This document shows, one piece after another, positions 35,883 to 44,423 of a stretch of 64,000 nt of DNA. The stretch is from positions 5,471,001-5,535,000 of the forward strand of contig NZ_JAVIWK010000001.1 of NCBI RefSeq assembly GCF_034314165.1. Reading direction: 5' to 3'. The notes beneath the pieces were generated by a model. The model did no database searches. It saw nothing but the letters and a program-made list of their open reading frames with translations, and was not told where the DNA came from. Position numbers and translations under genes: made by a program. Source of the stretch: Pseudomonas sp. Bout1 (GTDB lineage Bacteria; Pseudomonadota; Gammaproteobacteria; Pseudomonadales; Pseudomonadaceae). How positions within the stretch are numbered: the first letter of the stretch is position 1; every line of letters starts with the position of its first letter.

Positions 35883-36737
35883 ATGGCTTCCCATGAAGTG
35901 CTCCAGGCGTTTGTACAAGCGGCGACCCAGGGTTCGTTTTCAGCGGCGGCGCGCAAGCTGGGCAAGAGCCAGTCCACCGTCAGCGCGGCGGTGGCGAGCC
36001 TGGAGATTGACCTGAACGTGGTGCTGTTTGATCGCAGCAGCCGCAAGCCAACGCTGACCCCGGCCGGGCATGTGCTGTTGCAACGCGCCGAGCAGGTGCT
36101 GGAAGCCAGCAGCCGCCTGGAGTTGGCAGCCAGCCAGCTGTCCCAGGGGCTGGAGCCGAAGCTGAGTATCGCGATGTCCGATACCTATCAGTCGGACCGT
36201 TTCGAAACTGCCCTCAGCGCGTTTGAGCAGCGCTACCCGGACCTGGAACTTGAATGCCTGATCGCCGAATGCGAAGACTTGATCGCCCTGGTGCAAAGTG
36301 GCCGGGCGCACATTGCGTTTATCGAGATGCAGGAAGTTTACCCACCGGACCTCACCAGCACCGCCGTGGAAGAACGCACGGAAATCGCGCTGTTTGTCGC
36401 GCCCAAACACCCGCTGGCGAGCCTTACCAACATCGACCAGCAAACCCTGGAACAACACCGCGAACTGCGCTTGGCGAGCATCATCAACCCGAATGAAACC
36501 CGGGGCCTGGGCCGCGTCTGGTCGGCGCCCAGTTACCTGATGCTGATGGAGATGGCGCAATTGGGTTTTGGCTGGGCACCGCTGCCGCGCTGGCTGGTGG
36601 AGCGGTTTGGCGGCGGCCACCTGCGTGAGATCAAGGCCCGGGGCTGGCCGCGCTCGGTGGCGGTGGATGCGCTGTGGTCACGCCAGCATCCGCCCGGCCC
36701 GGCGGGCAGTTGGTTGCTGGGCAAGATGCTGGAGTAA
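35883..36737 (+). CDS. LysR-family regulator next to the PACE transporter
   Basis: 284 aa. HTH at residues 4-62 (VLQAFVQAATQGSFSAAARK, SQSTVSAAVASLEIDLNVVL). The effector domain begins KLSIAMSDTYQSDRF and ends with GFGWAPLPRWLVERFGGGHL. Divergent from the PACE efflux gene, which it most likely activates; this mirrors the AceR/AceI arrangement. A REP element follows. Confidence 0.9.
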   Translation: MASHEVLQAFVQAATQGSFSAAARKLGKSQSTVSAAVASLEIDLNVVLFDRSSRKPTLTPAGHVLLQRAEQVLEASSRLELAASQLSQGLEPKLSIAMSDTYQSDRFETALSAFEQRYPDLELECLIAECEDLIALVQSGRAHIAFIEMQEVYPPDLTSTAVEERTEIALFVAPKHPLASLTNIDQQTLEQHRELRLASIINPNETRGLGRVWSAPSYLMLMEMAQLGFGWAPLPRWLVERFGGGHLREIKARGWPRSVAVDALWSRQHPPGPAGSWLLGKMLE

Positions 36738-36774
36738 CGCCGGAACACAATATGCGGAACAATGAAGACCCAAT

Positions 36775-36845
36775 GTAGGAGCTGGCTTGCCTGCGATAGC
36801 GGTGTGTCAGTCACCACCGCTATCGCAGGCAAGCCAGCTCCCACA
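36775..36845. repeat. REP/REPIN-type inverted repeat, family A, overlapping a CDS end
   Basis: TGTAGGAGCTGGCTTGCCTG faces CAGGCAAGCCAGCTCCCACA. Bases 36807-36845 also encode the last residues and the stop codon of the minus-strand LysR gene, so this copy is partly translated. Confidence 0.9.
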
Positions 36846-37679
36846 TTGAATTTGCGGCGGGCGGTTGTTCTGGAAGTACTCATGCAGCGCCCGCAACGCT
36901 GGCAATTCCAGCGCCTGCGCGGCAAAGCACAAGCCCACCCGGCGCGTCGGGGCCGGCAAATGCCAGGGCCGAATCACCACCCCGGCCCGCTCTGCCGCCA
37001 GTGACTGCGGCAACATCGCCACGCCCACACCCGAGGCCACCATGTGCAAGGCCTGGGTCAACGAACCGGCATGCCCGGCCACCGCTTGGGGCGAGCGACC
37101 GTACAAAGCCATCAGCCGCTGGTGGGAATCATGCTGCGGGCAAGTGATCCAGTCTTCGATCGGCGCCCACGCCTGTTCTTTGCCACCGACTGCCATCGGG
37201 TGCGCAATCGGCAGTGCCATCACGTAGGACTCTTCCCAAAGCGGCAGGAACAATTCGTCCTCACAGCACATTTCCTCAACGGCCAGGCGCCCCTCGCCTT
37301 CGCAACCTTCCTGCAAGGTCAGCAGCAAACCGGGCAGGCCTTGGTGCGCCATGCGCAGGAAGGTTTCGATCTGGCTGTCGGCAATATCGCCCTCCACGCC
37401 CAGCTCCAGCGCGATGCGGTTTTCGCGCCCGCGAAACAGCCGGCTCAACGCATCGGCCTCAGCCACCATGCGCCGCGCTTGTGGATACAGCACCCGCGCT
37501 TCATCGCTCACCTCAACCCCACGGGGCTGACGCAAAAACAGCGCCACACCCAACTCTTCTTCCAGTTGCTTGATGGTCACCGACAACGTCGGCTGGCTGA
37601 CGAACAGGCGCTGCGCGGCGGCGGTGATATTGCGCTCTTCAAACACCGCAAGAAACGCCTTGAGATGACGCACATCCAT
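36807..37679 (-). CDS. LysR-family regulator with REP-encoded C-terminus
   Basis: 290 aa. HTH at residues 1-60 (MDVRHLKAFLAVFEERNITA, QPTLSVTIKQLEEELGVALF); effector-domain marks IALELGVEGDIADSQIETFL and GHAGSLTQALHMVASGVGVA. The final residues CGSWLACDSGGD are encoded by the REP element at 36775-36845, whose loop also supplies the TGA stop. The original stop was evidently lost or displaced when the REP arrived. The gene lies divergent from the SDR gene at 37791, its probable target. Confidence 0.88.
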   Translation of the reverse strand: MDVRHLKAFLAVFEERNITAAAQRLFVSQPTLSVTIKQLEEELGVALFLRQPRGVEVSDEARVLYPQARRMVAEADALSRLFRGRENRIALELGVEGDIADSQIETFLRMAHQGLPGLLLTLQEGCEGEGRLAVEEMCCEDELFLPLWEESYVMALPIAHPMAVGGKEQAWAPIEDWITCPQHDSHQRLMALYGRSPQAVAGHAGSLTQALHMVASGVGVAMLPQSLAAERAGVVIRPWHLPAPTRRVGLCFAAQALELPALRALHEYFQNNRPPQIQCGSWLACDSGGD

Positions 37680-37790
37680 AGTTAATACCGATGACAGACA
37701 GAGGAATAAGGCATTTTTCAGCCATTCAAGGGCTAAATATACTGCGACCCAGGTTTAGTTATTTGTTTTTCTTATCTCAGGAGTTTCACC

Positions 37791-38516
37791 ATGAGCAAGC
37801 CATTGATCATCATCACCGGCGCCAGTTCGGGCATTGGCGAGGCCACTGCACGCTTGCTGTCGGCCGCCGGCCACCCGCTGTTGCTGTTGGCCCGCCGCAT
37901 CGACCGGCTCAACGCCCTGGACCTGCCGAACACCTTGAATCGCGGTGTCGACATCACCGACCGCGCCGCCCTGGTAGCGGCGGTGAAAGAAGCCGAGGCC
38001 CGATTCGGCCCGGCCGATGCGCTGATCAACAATGCCGGCGTGATGCTGCTGGGCGCGGTCAGCGAACAGGACCCGGCGCAATGGGAGCAGATGCTCGACG
38101 TCAACGTGAAAGGCCTGCTCAACGGCATTCATGCGGTGGCCGGCAGCATGGTCGAGCGCAAGGGCGGCACCATCATCAACGTCAGCTCGGTGGCCGGGCG
38201 CAAGACCTTCCCCAACCACGTTGCGTATGTGGGCACCAAGTTTGCGGTGCATGGGATTTCGGAAAACCTGCGGGAAGAGTTGTCGCCGCACAATGTGCGC
38301 GTAGTCACCATTGCCCCGGGCGCGGTGGAAACCGAGCTGTTGAGCCACACCACCGATGAAGCCATCAAGACCGGCTACCAGGCGTGGAAACAGGACATGG
38401 GCGGCACGGTGCTGAGTGCCGATGACGTGGCCTCGGCGATTGCCTATGCCTACCAGCAACCACAGCACGTATGCATTCGCGAAATCGTGCTGGCGGCGAC
38501 GCGTCAACAACCGTAA
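37791..38516 (+). CDS. Short-chain dehydrogenase/reductase (YdfG-like)
   Basis: 241 aa. TGASSGIG at residue 9, NNAGVMLLG near 80, catalytic Ser in INVSSVAGRK, and Y-x3-K in AYVGTKFAV near 147-151. ARRIDRL after beta-2 has the two Arg typical of NADP-dependent members. AGGAG precedes ATG 37791. Divergent from a LysR gene (112 bases between starts). The substrate is unknown. Confidence 0.92.
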   Translation: MSKPLIIITGASSGIGEATARLLSAAGHPLLLLARRIDRLNALDLPNTLNRGVDITDRAALVAAVKEAEARFGPADALINNAGVMLLGAVSEQDPAQWEQMLDVNVKGLLNGIHAVAGSMVERKGGTIINVSSVAGRKTFPNHVAYVGTKFAVHGISENLREELSPHNVRVVTIAPGAVETELLSHTTDEAIKTGYQAWKQDMGGTVLSADDVASAIAYAYQQPQHVCIREIVLAATRQQP

Positions 38517-38544
38517 GAAGCCAAGGCAGACAACACAAATCCAA

Positions 38545-38632
38545 TGTAGGAGCTGGCTTGCCAGCGATAGCGGTGTATCAGCCATGCATCTGTTGCTCAT
38601 ACACCGCTATCGCAGGCAAGCCAGCTCCCACA
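38545..38632. repeat. REP/REPIN-type inverted repeat, family A
   Basis: TGTAGGAGCTGGCTTGCCAG faces CGCAGGCAAGCCAGCTCCCA about 45 bases on. Non-coding, after the SDR gene. Confidence 0.88.
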
Positions 38633-38639
38633 GTGGACC

Positions 38640-38710
38640 GCATTCCAGTCTCACGGGCTATTTGAGTTCGGCCAGGCGCCGCTCGATAAAGCGCTTCAAC
38701 CCGGCCTGCA
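38640..38710 (-). other. Possible C-terminal gene remnant after the SRPBCC gene
   Basis: On the minus strand, directly after the SRPBCC stop, a frame reads VQAGLKRFIERRLAELK and a TAG stop. It looks like the charged helical end of a protein with no start of its own. It may be the tail of a lost gene in the SRPBCC/YCII group, or chance. Confidence 0.25.
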
Positions 38711-38713
38711 CCG

Positions 38714-39196
38714 TCAATCGCGCATGCCTTCGGTCACCAGCGTCACCAACCGGTCGAGGCTTTGGCCCCAGCCTTCGTGAAAGCCCATGGCTTCGTGCGC
38801 CTGCTTGGTTTCGGCGCTCCAGTGCATGGCGCGGGCGGTGTAGAGGGTCTTGCCGTCGACATCTTCAAAGGTGACTTGGGCGGTAATGAACGGCTGGCCC
38901 GAAGGAATCCAGCCGGGGGTGAACGCGTCGGTAAACACCAGCCGGCTGGGGGCGGTGATTTCGAGGAATACACCTTGCGTCGGGTATTCGCTGCCATCGG
39001 GCGCGCGCATCAGCGTACGAAACTGCCCACCTACCCACAGGTCCATTTCGCACTCGGGGGTGGTCATGCCGTGTGGGCCCCACCATTGCTGCAATAAAGC
39101 CGGCTCGGTCCAGGCGCGGAACACGCGACGGCGAGGGGCGTCGATCAAGCGGCTGATGGACAATTCAAATTCGGCGGGTTTGGGTTGATGAGTCAT
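38714..39196 (-). CDS. SRPBCC/AHSA1-domain protein
   Basis: 160 aa, a START-like helix-grip protein of the Aha1-C/YndB type: FELSISRLIDAPRRRVFRAW, WWGPHGMTTPECEMDLWVGG, FLEITAPSRLVFTDAFTPGW, and MGFHEGWGQSLDRLVTLV. GGAGG sits before ATG 39196. Such genes often lie beside YCII/DGPF-family genes, and a broken one lies immediately upstream (39229-39486). Probably binds a hydrophobic ligand; no function assigned. Confidence 0.9.
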   Translation of the reverse strand: MTHQPKPAEFELSISRLIDAPRRRVFRAWTEPALLQQWWGPHGMTTPECEMDLWVGGQFRTLMRAPDGSEYPTQGVFLEITAPSRLVFTDAFTPGWIPSGQPFITAQVTFEDVDGKTLYTARAMHWSAETKQAHEAMGFHEGWGQSLDRLVTLVTEGMRD

Positions 39197-39228
39197 GGGT
39201 AAACCTCCAGGATTTTATTGTTGTGATC

Positions 39229-39486
39229 AGAGATTCAATTCACGCACGGGCGTACTTCCACACTGCCGACCCGGGCGGCCGAAATGCCACGGCCACCTGG
39301 ATCGCTTCGTTCAAGTCCTTGGCCTCGATCAGTAAAACCCAGCGAGCTGCTCCTTGGTTTCGGCCGCGAGCATCCGCCGCAGGCCATCACGGGCTCGGCA
39401 TAGGCCAAACATTACTGGGCCTTGGGGCTGTCGGGCGAATCATGCAGCACCTGTTCGTTGCTAGAGATCAGGCAGAGGTGTTTCAT
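39229..39486 (-). pseudogene. YCII/DGPF-family protein, broken
   Basis: Starts like a family member from ATG 39486 with GGAG upstream: MKHLCLISSNEQVLHDSPDS. The frame stops after 24 codons, but family-like text goes on in other frames: CLAYAEPVMACGG, then LAAETKEQLAGFY, then EAKDLNEAIQVAV, ending VRELNL at the stop at 39229. The central DGPF stretch is missing, so there is an internal deletion plus at least two frame changes. The alignment is to the general YCII/DGPF pattern known to me. It lies 32 bases before the SRPBCC gene on the same strand, as in intact operons of this type. Confidence 0.7.
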
Positions 39487-39665
39487 CGAATTCTCCGTTT
39501 TCGGACACTCAACTATAGTCCCCGGCGACCAGGGTTCCAGCTCGAACATCGTGGTGCCATTGGCCGTGGGTGCGCTGGTAACCGACAGCCCCCCGAAAAA
39601 TAATTGCGAATAGTGCAAACCCGCTAGAATCCGCGCTTCTTTGTAGGATTTCGGATGCTACGCCG

Positions 39666-40160
39666 ATGGAAACCCGCCTCGTCGCCTATCAGACGTTGAC
39701 TGCCCTGCAACAACAGCAACTCAACGCCCTTGAAGTGCATCCCGAACAACTGGCGTTTTGCGGCGATATCTACTGTGCGCTGAATACCCTGTTGGTCAAT
39801 CCAAACCCCGGCGTGGCGGGGTTTGCGCTGCTGGCCGACGAAATTCCCGTGGCCTTCCTGCTCCTGAAACGCCCGCCGTGCCTTCCCCATTGGGCGGATG
39901 AACACAGCGCCACGCTGCATGCGTTGCAAGTCGATCGCCATCAACAAGGCCTGGGGTTTGGCAAAGCCTGCCTGCAAGCCCTCCCCGCCGCCGCGCGCCT
40001 GGTTTGGCCGCAGATCAAGGCGCTGGAACTGTCTGTGGATACGGGCAATGTAGCGGCGATGGGGCTGTATTTGCAGCAGGGCTGGGTGGACAGCGGGGAG
40101 GCGTATAAGGGGCGGATCGGGTATGAGCGCCGGTTGGCGTGGGCATTTGATAAGGACTAA
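39666..40160 (+). CDS. GNAT-family N-acetyltransferase
   Basis: 164 aa. Acetyl-CoA binding motif A is LHALQVDRHQQGLGFGKACL (Q-x-x-G-x-G-x) near residue 95-110, followed by LELSVDTGNVAAMGLYLQQG (motif B, N...A..LY...GW). The front half (NPGVAGFALLADEIPVAFLL) fits the GNAT N-terminal strands. Substrate unknown. Ends in a tail-to-tail arrangement with the GyrI-like gene, with a hairpin between. Confidence 0.87.
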   Translation: METRLVAYQTLTALQQQQLNALEVHPEQLAFCGDIYCALNTLLVNPNPGVAGFALLADEIPVAFLLLKRPPCLPHWADEHSATLHALQVDRHQQGLGFGKACLQALPAAARLVWPQIKALELSVDTGNVAAMGLYLQQGWVDSGEAYKGRIGYERRLAWAFDKD

Positions 40161-40186
40161 CGAATACGCGGCATTGAACGGCTGTT

Positions 40187-40212
40187 GCAGGAGCGAACGC
40201 GCTCGCTCCTGC
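40187..40212. terminator. Hairpin between convergent genes
   Basis: GCAGGAGCGA pairs with TCGCTCCTGC across a six-base loop ACGCGC. It lies between the GNAT and GyrI-like stops. There is no T tract on either side, so it may be a short REP-like hairpin rather than a classical terminator. Confidence 0.5.
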
Positions 40213-40223
40213 CAGTGGTGCGG

Positions 40224-40709
40224 TCAGGCGGATTCGGCTTCGATCGGGATCCAGATTTCGACTGAACCCGTGCCTCTGCCCACATTGAAGTCGGCGCTGT
40301 AGCGCTCAAAATCAGCCCCGACTACCTTGTACCCGGAGCCCGGCAGCCACTCGAACATGATGCGTTCATAGGTCTGCGCCAGCGCCTGCACCGGGCCGTA
40401 GTGCGGGAACACCGCATAACGATGGGCCGGGATTTCAATCGACTGGAAGTTGCTCGGCACATCGCCCTTGGCCGGTACTTCAACGCCCGCCAGGTAGTCG
40501 AATTCATCGTGTTTGGCGTTGTAGCACACGCCGTAGGTCACACCGCCTACACGCTTTTTGATTTCTTTGACGCAGCTGTCGAACAACTCCCACAACTTGG
40601 GAATATCCCCCAGCGTGGCCTTCGAATAACGCCCGTGCACCCCCGCGATCACCAGGGCCTTGCCCTCTTCCATGCGTGGCTGTAACGGCAGTTTTGTCTG
40701 CTGATCCAT
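40224..40709 (-). CDS. GyrI-like effector-binding domain protein
   Basis: 161 aa from ATG 40709 (GGAG upstream). It is a stand-alone GyrI-like/AraC effector-binding fold: KALVIAGVHGRYSKATLGDI, VTYGVCYNAKHDEFDYLAGV, PAHRYAVFPHYGPVQALAQT and, at the end, GTGSVEIWIPIE. No DNA-binding domain. Such proteins bind small cationic or aromatic compounds. Single gene. Confidence 0.88.
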   Translation of the reverse strand: MDQQTKLPLQPRMEEGKALVIAGVHGRYSKATLGDIPKLWELFDSCVKEIKKRVGGVTYGVCYNAKHDEFDYLAGVEVPAKGDVPSNFQSIEIPAHRYAVFPHYGPVQALAQTYERIMFEWLPGSGYKVVGADFERYSADFNVGRGTGSVEIWIPIEAESA

Positions 40710-40905
40710 CTGAACAGTCTCCTTCTTATGAGGGAACAAACCCGCGTCGAGTATAGGGGCATATCCCCGCCGTACTCCAAGCAGAAATTTTTGCAGCAGC
40801 ATCTGGACAATTGGCCATCATCGACCGTATTGTCTGCCCCGCAGGCCACCACAGTGGCCGACGTCGCTCGGACGGTTCCGGGCGCTTACGTATTTCGAGG
40901 CAACC

Positions 40906-42132
40906 ATGGCCGAACCCAGTTCGCCGCGCCGCTTTGCGCGCATAGATCGACTCCCCCCTTACGTTTTCAATATCACTGCCGAGCTGAAGATGGCTGCGCG
41001 TCGGCGCGGCGAAGACATCATCGACTTGAGCATGGGTAACCCGGACGGCGCCACGCCACCGCACATCGTGGAAAAAATGGTCACCGTCGCCCAGCGTGAA
41101 GACACCCACGGTTACTCCACCTCCAAAGGCATTCCGCGGCTACGCCGGGCGATTTCGCGCTGGTACAAAGACCGCTACGAAGTGGACATCGACCCGGAAA
41201 CCGAAGCGATCGTGACCATCGGTTCCAAGGAAGGCCTGGCGCATTTGATGCTGGCCACCCTGGACCAGGGCGATACCGTGCTGGTGCCCAACCCCAGTTA
41301 CCCGATTCACATCTACGGTGCCGTGATTGCCGGCGCCCAGGTGCGCTCGGTGCCGCTGATTCCGGGCGTGGATTTCTTCGCTGAACTGGAACGCGCCATT
41401 CGCGGCTCGATCCCCAAGCCGAAGATGATGATCCTCGGCTTCCCGTCCAACCCCACCGCGCAGTGCGTGGAGCTGGACTTCTTCGAGCGGGTGATCGCCC
41501 TGGCCAAGCAGTACGACGTGCTGGTGGTGCACGACCTGGCCTACGCCGACATCGTCTACGACGGCTGGAAAGCCCCCTCGATCATGCAAGTGCCGGGCGC
41601 CAAGGACATTGCGGTGGAGTTTTTCACCCTGTCCAAAAGCTACAACATGGCCGGCTGGCGCATTGGCTTCATGGTCGGCAACCCGGAACTGGTCAACGCC
41701 CTGGCGCGCATCAAGAGTTACCACGACTACGGCACCTTCACCCCGCTGCAAGTCGCGGCGATTGCGGCGCTGGAAGGCGATCAGCAGTGCGTGAAAGACA
41801 TTGCCGAGCAGTACCGCCAGCGTCGCAACGTGCTGGTCAAAGGCCTGCATGAGCTGGGCTGGATGGTTGAGAACCCGAAGGCGTCGATGTACGTCTGGGC
41901 GAAGATTCCCGAGGCGTATGCCGCGATGGGTTCACTGGAATTTGCCAAGAAGCTGCTGCTTGAGGCGAAGGTGTGTGTATCGCCGGGCATTGGCTTTGGT
42001 GAGTATGGCGACGACCACGTGCGCTTTGCGCTGATCGAAAACCAGGACCGGATTCGCCAGGCGGTGCGCGGCATCCGGGCGATGTTCCGGGCAGATGGGC
42101 TGGTTAAAAAGCAGACGCCTGACCCGATCTAA
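40906..42132 (+). CDS. alaC: Class I/II aminotransferase, AlaC type (glutamate-pyruvate)
   Basis: 408 aa. PLP-dependent fold type I: substrate loop [33 protein letters not shown], the [16 protein letters not shown] block, NPTAQ, and the Schiff-base Lys in [15 protein letters not shown] near residue 245; the C-terminal Arg is in [18 protein letters not shown]. This matches AlaC/YfdZ, which interconverts pyruvate/glutamate and alanine/2-oxoglutarate. No strong RBS is seen just before ATG 40906 (CGAGGCAACC is the best). Monocistronic. Confidence 0.88.
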   Translation: MAEPSSPRRFARIDRLPPYVFNITAELKMAARRRGEDIIDLSMGNPDGATPPHIVEKMVTVAQREDTHGYSTSKGIPRLRRAISRWYKDRYEVDIDPETEAIVTIGSKEGLAHLMLATLDQGDTVLVPNPSYPIHIYGAVIAGAQVRSVPLIPGVDFFAELERAIRGSIPKPKMMILGFPSNPTAQCVELDFFERVIALAKQYDVLVVHDLAYADIVYDGWKAPSIMQVPGAKDIAVEFFTLSKSYNMAGWRIGFMVGNPELVNALARIKSYHDYGTFTPLQVAAIAALEGDQQCVKDIAEQYRQRRNVLVKGLHELGWMVENPKASMYVWAKIPEAYAAMGSLEFAKKLLLEAKVCVSPGIGFGEYGDDHVRFALIENQDRIRQAVRGIRAMFRADGLVKKQTPDPI

Positions 42133-42150
42133 CGGCAGGAACCCAATCAA

Positions 42151-42194
42151 TGTGGGAGCTGGCTTGTGTGGGAGCTGGCTTGCCTGCTCCCACA
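42151..42194. repeat. REP element, family A, rearranged copy
   Basis: The left arm TGTGGGAGCTGGCTTG occurs twice in direct repeat, then CCTGCTCCCACA, so the normal loop and most of the right arm are lost. It lies between the convergent alaC and gntP genes. Confidence 0.75.
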
Positions 42195-42233
42195 TTTGAC
42201 CAGGTACACACATTTTGTTTTGCGGTGTGCCTG

Positions 42234-43589
42234 TTAGACCACCAGCGACAGCAACATGATAAAGCCCAACGCCACCACCGACAGAATGGTCTCCATCGCG
42301 GTCCAGGTCTTGAACGTTTCAGCCACGGTCATATTGAAATACTGCTTCACCAGCCAGAACCCAGCATCGTTGACGTGAGACAACACCAACGAGCCCGCCC
42401 CCGTCGCCAACACCAGCAACTCGCGGTTCACCCCCGGAATCATCCCCACCACCGGCACCACAATGCCTGCACCGGTAATGGTCGCCACGGTCGCGGAACC
42501 GGTGGCCACGCGAATCACCGCCGCGACCAGCCAGGCCAGCAGGATCGGGTTGATCTGCGCGGTCACCGCCATATGGCCGATCACATCACCCACGCCGCTG
42601 GTCACCAGCATCTGCTTGAAACCACCACCGGCACCGATGATCAGGATGATCGCGGCGGTTGGCGCAAGGCTCGCGTCGAGCAATTTGAGGATCTGCTTGG
42701 AACCGATGCCCTGGCGATGGCCGAAGGTGTACAGCGACAGCAGCAACGCCAGCAGCAGCGCGGTGATCGGGTGGCCGATCATGTCCATCCAGTTGCGGAT
42801 CGCGTGGCCATCCGGCAGGGCGACGTCGGCGAAGGTTTTGAGCAGCATCAGGAACACCGGCAGCAGCACGGTGATCAGGGTGACACTGAAGCTCGGCAGG
42901 GTCTTGGACTCCGGCTGCTCACGGGCCAGTTGGTCCACCAGTTCCTGGGACGGGTTGCCCGGGATGTACTTGGCAATGAACGAACCGTAGAGCGGCCCGG
43001 CGATGATCGCTGTAGGCAGCGCGACGATCAGGCCGTAGAGAATGGTCTTGCCGATGTCGGCACCGAACACGCCGATCGCCAGCAACGGGCCCGGGTGCGG
43101 TGGCACCAGGCCGTGCACCGCCGACAGGCCGGCCAACAGCGGGATGCCGATCTTGATCAGCGACACGCCGGTGCGACGCGCGACGATAAACACCAGCGGG
43201 ATCAGCAGTACAAAACCGATCTCGAAGAACAGCGGGATGCCCACCAAAAACGCGGCGAACATCATGGCCCACTGCACCCTCTCCTTGCCGAAGGCGCGCA
43301 CCAGGGTTTGGGCGATCTGATCGGCACCGCCGGAATCGGCCATCATCTTGCCGAGCATCGTACCCAGCGCCAGGATAATCCCGACAAAGCCAAGCACCCC
43401 GCCAAAGCCATCCTGGAAGGCCTTGATGATCTTGTCCACGGGCATGCCCGAGGTCAGGCCGAGGAAGCCGGCGGCGATGATCAGTGCAATGAACGGGTGG
43501 ACTTTGAACCGGGTGATCAACACGATCAGGCCGATGATGGTCACCACTGCATCGAGTAGCAGGTAGGTATCGTGGGACAAGCCAAACAT
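42234..43589 (-). CDS. gntP: Gluconate:H+ symporter, GntP family
   Basis: 451 aa with about 12-14 membrane helices. GntP marks: ITRFKVHPFIALIIAAGFLG, FQDGFGGVLGFVGIILALGT, SAVHGLVPPHPGPLLAIGVF, and ATGSATVATITGAGIVVPVV. AGGAGAG precedes ATG 43589. It imports gluconate for phosphorylation by the kinase encoded just upstream. An operator-like GACAGCGCTATC lies 58 bases before the start, so it is probably repressed by GntR until gluconate is present. Confidence 0.93.
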   Translation of the reverse strand: MFGLSHDTYLLLDAVVTIIGLIVLITRFKVHPFIALIIAAGFLGLTSGMPVDKIIKAFQDGFGGVLGFVGIILALGTMLGKMMADSGGADQIAQTLVRAFGKERVQWAMMFAAFLVGIPLFFEIGFVLLIPLVFIVARRTGVSLIKIGIPLLAGLSAVHGLVPPHPGPLLAIGVFGADIGKTILYGLIVALPTAIIAGPLYGSFIAKYIPGNPSQELVDQLAREQPESKTLPSFSVTLITVLLPVFLMLLKTFADVALPDGHAIRNWMDMIGHPITALLLALLLSLYTFGHRQGIGSKQILKLLDASLAPTAAIILIIGAGGGFKQMLVTSGVGDVIGHMAVTAQINPILLAWLVAAVIRVATGSATVATITGAGIVVPVVGMIPGVNRELLVLATGAGSLVLSHVNDAGFWLVKQYFNMTVAETFKTWTAMETILSVVALGFIMLLSLVV

Positions 43590-43646
43590 GGGGGTCTCTC
43601 CTGTTTGTTGTTGTTATTAAAGCCGGTAAAAAATTCAGTGCAGGCG

Positions 43647-43658
43647 GACAGCGCTATC
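43647..43658. promoter_or_regulatory. GntR-type operator before gntP
   Basis: GACAGCGCTATC, centred on AGCGCT, sits between gntP and gntK. It matches the two other sites of the locus at 44226 and 44378. Confidence 0.7.
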
Positions 43659-43673
43659 TTGTCCGGCAAAAAA

Positions 43674-44207
43674 TTATTTGGTTGGTTCAAAACCGTGTTC
43701 AAGCCACCAGGCATTGGTTTGCTCGGCCAGGTCTTCGACGCTGTCGACGCTGGCGTTGAGGGCCAGGGTCAGCGGCTCGCCCACTGGCGATTCAAGGGTG
43801 GCGAACTGGCTGTCGATCAGGCTGGCCGGCATGAAATGGCCGGGGCGATGGGACACACGGTCGGCGGCGACTTCGCGGGTCAGTTCCAGGAATACAAACC
43901 CAAGGCCCGGTGCGGCTTCGCGCAGGTGGTCGCGGTATTTCTTTTTCAGGGCCGAGCAGGTGAGCACGGGATGCTCGCCGGCCTTGAGCGAACGGCGCAG
44001 TTCATCGCACAGGATGTCGAGCCAGCCGGCGCGGTCGTCGTCGTTAAGGGGATGGCCGGCACTCATCTTCTCGATGTTCGCGGCGGGGTGAAAGCTGTCG
44101 CCTTCAATGGCCGTGGCGCCGTTCAGCAGGCACAGGGCCTCGCTGACGCTGGACTTGCCACAGCCGGAAACGCCCATGATCACGAGGGCAGTAACAGGTT
44201 GACTCAT
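43674..44207 (-). CDS. gntK: Gluconokinase
   Basis: 177 aa from ATG 44207 (GAGGT upstream). The P-loop GVSGCGKSS is at residue 11, AIEGDSFHPAANIEKMSAGH, then PLNDDDRAGWLDILCDEL, TCSALKKKYRDHLR, and the lid region HRPGHFMPASLIDSQFATLE. All are typical of GntK/IdnK-type thermoresistant gluconokinases, which make 6-phosphogluconate from gluconate and ATP. It precedes gntP on the same strand by 84 bases and has its own operator site at 44226. Confidence 0.95.
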   Translation of the reverse strand: MSQPVTALVIMGVSGCGKSSVSEALCLLNGATAIEGDSFHPAANIEKMSAGHPLNDDDRAGWLDILCDELRRSLKAGEHPVLTCSALKKKYRDHLREAAPGLGFVFLELTREVAADRVSHRPGHFMPASLIDSQFATLESPVGEPLTLALNASVDSVEDLAEQTNAWWLEHGFEPTK

Positions 44208-44225
44208 GAAACACCTCAAGACGCA

Positions 44226-44237
44226 GATAGCGCTACC
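44226..44237. promoter_or_regulatory. GntR-type operator before gntK
   Basis: GATAGCGCTACC, 19 bases upstream of the gntK start, so it likely overlaps the transcription start region. It shares AGCGCTA with the other two sites. Confidence 0.7.
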
Positions 44238-44377
44238 TTTGCACGCTGTAAGGCTAGTGCAAAAACAGGCTTTTCCCGCGCCGTCTTGTCATTTTTATGG
44301 AGTGACGCGTGCATCCTCTCCAAAAGGCTTGAGTCGGAACAGGCATCCCAACGTTCAAGGATTTGCAGGGTCTTGGA

Positions 44378-44389
44378 GACAGCGCTACC
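44378..44389. promoter_or_regulatory. GntR-type operator before gntR
   Basis: GACAGCGCTACC, 35 bases before the gntR start, followed by TTAGTG. On the complementary strand the site reads CACTAAGGTAGCGCT, which fits the AC-N-AAG-N-TAGCGCT pattern I recall for P. aeruginosa GntR. Suggests autoregulation. Confidence 0.72.
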
Positions 44390-44423
44390 TTAGTGCCTCG
44401 ATTTTTGTTTGGCAAGCCGCCTG

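Noticed and set aside
42150..43559. A 469-codon open frame on the plus strand opposite gntP
   Set aside because: It is a shadow of the GC-rich gntP gene: the product is rich in His, Gln and Arg without domains, while the minus strand encodes a full GntP transporter with RBS and operator.
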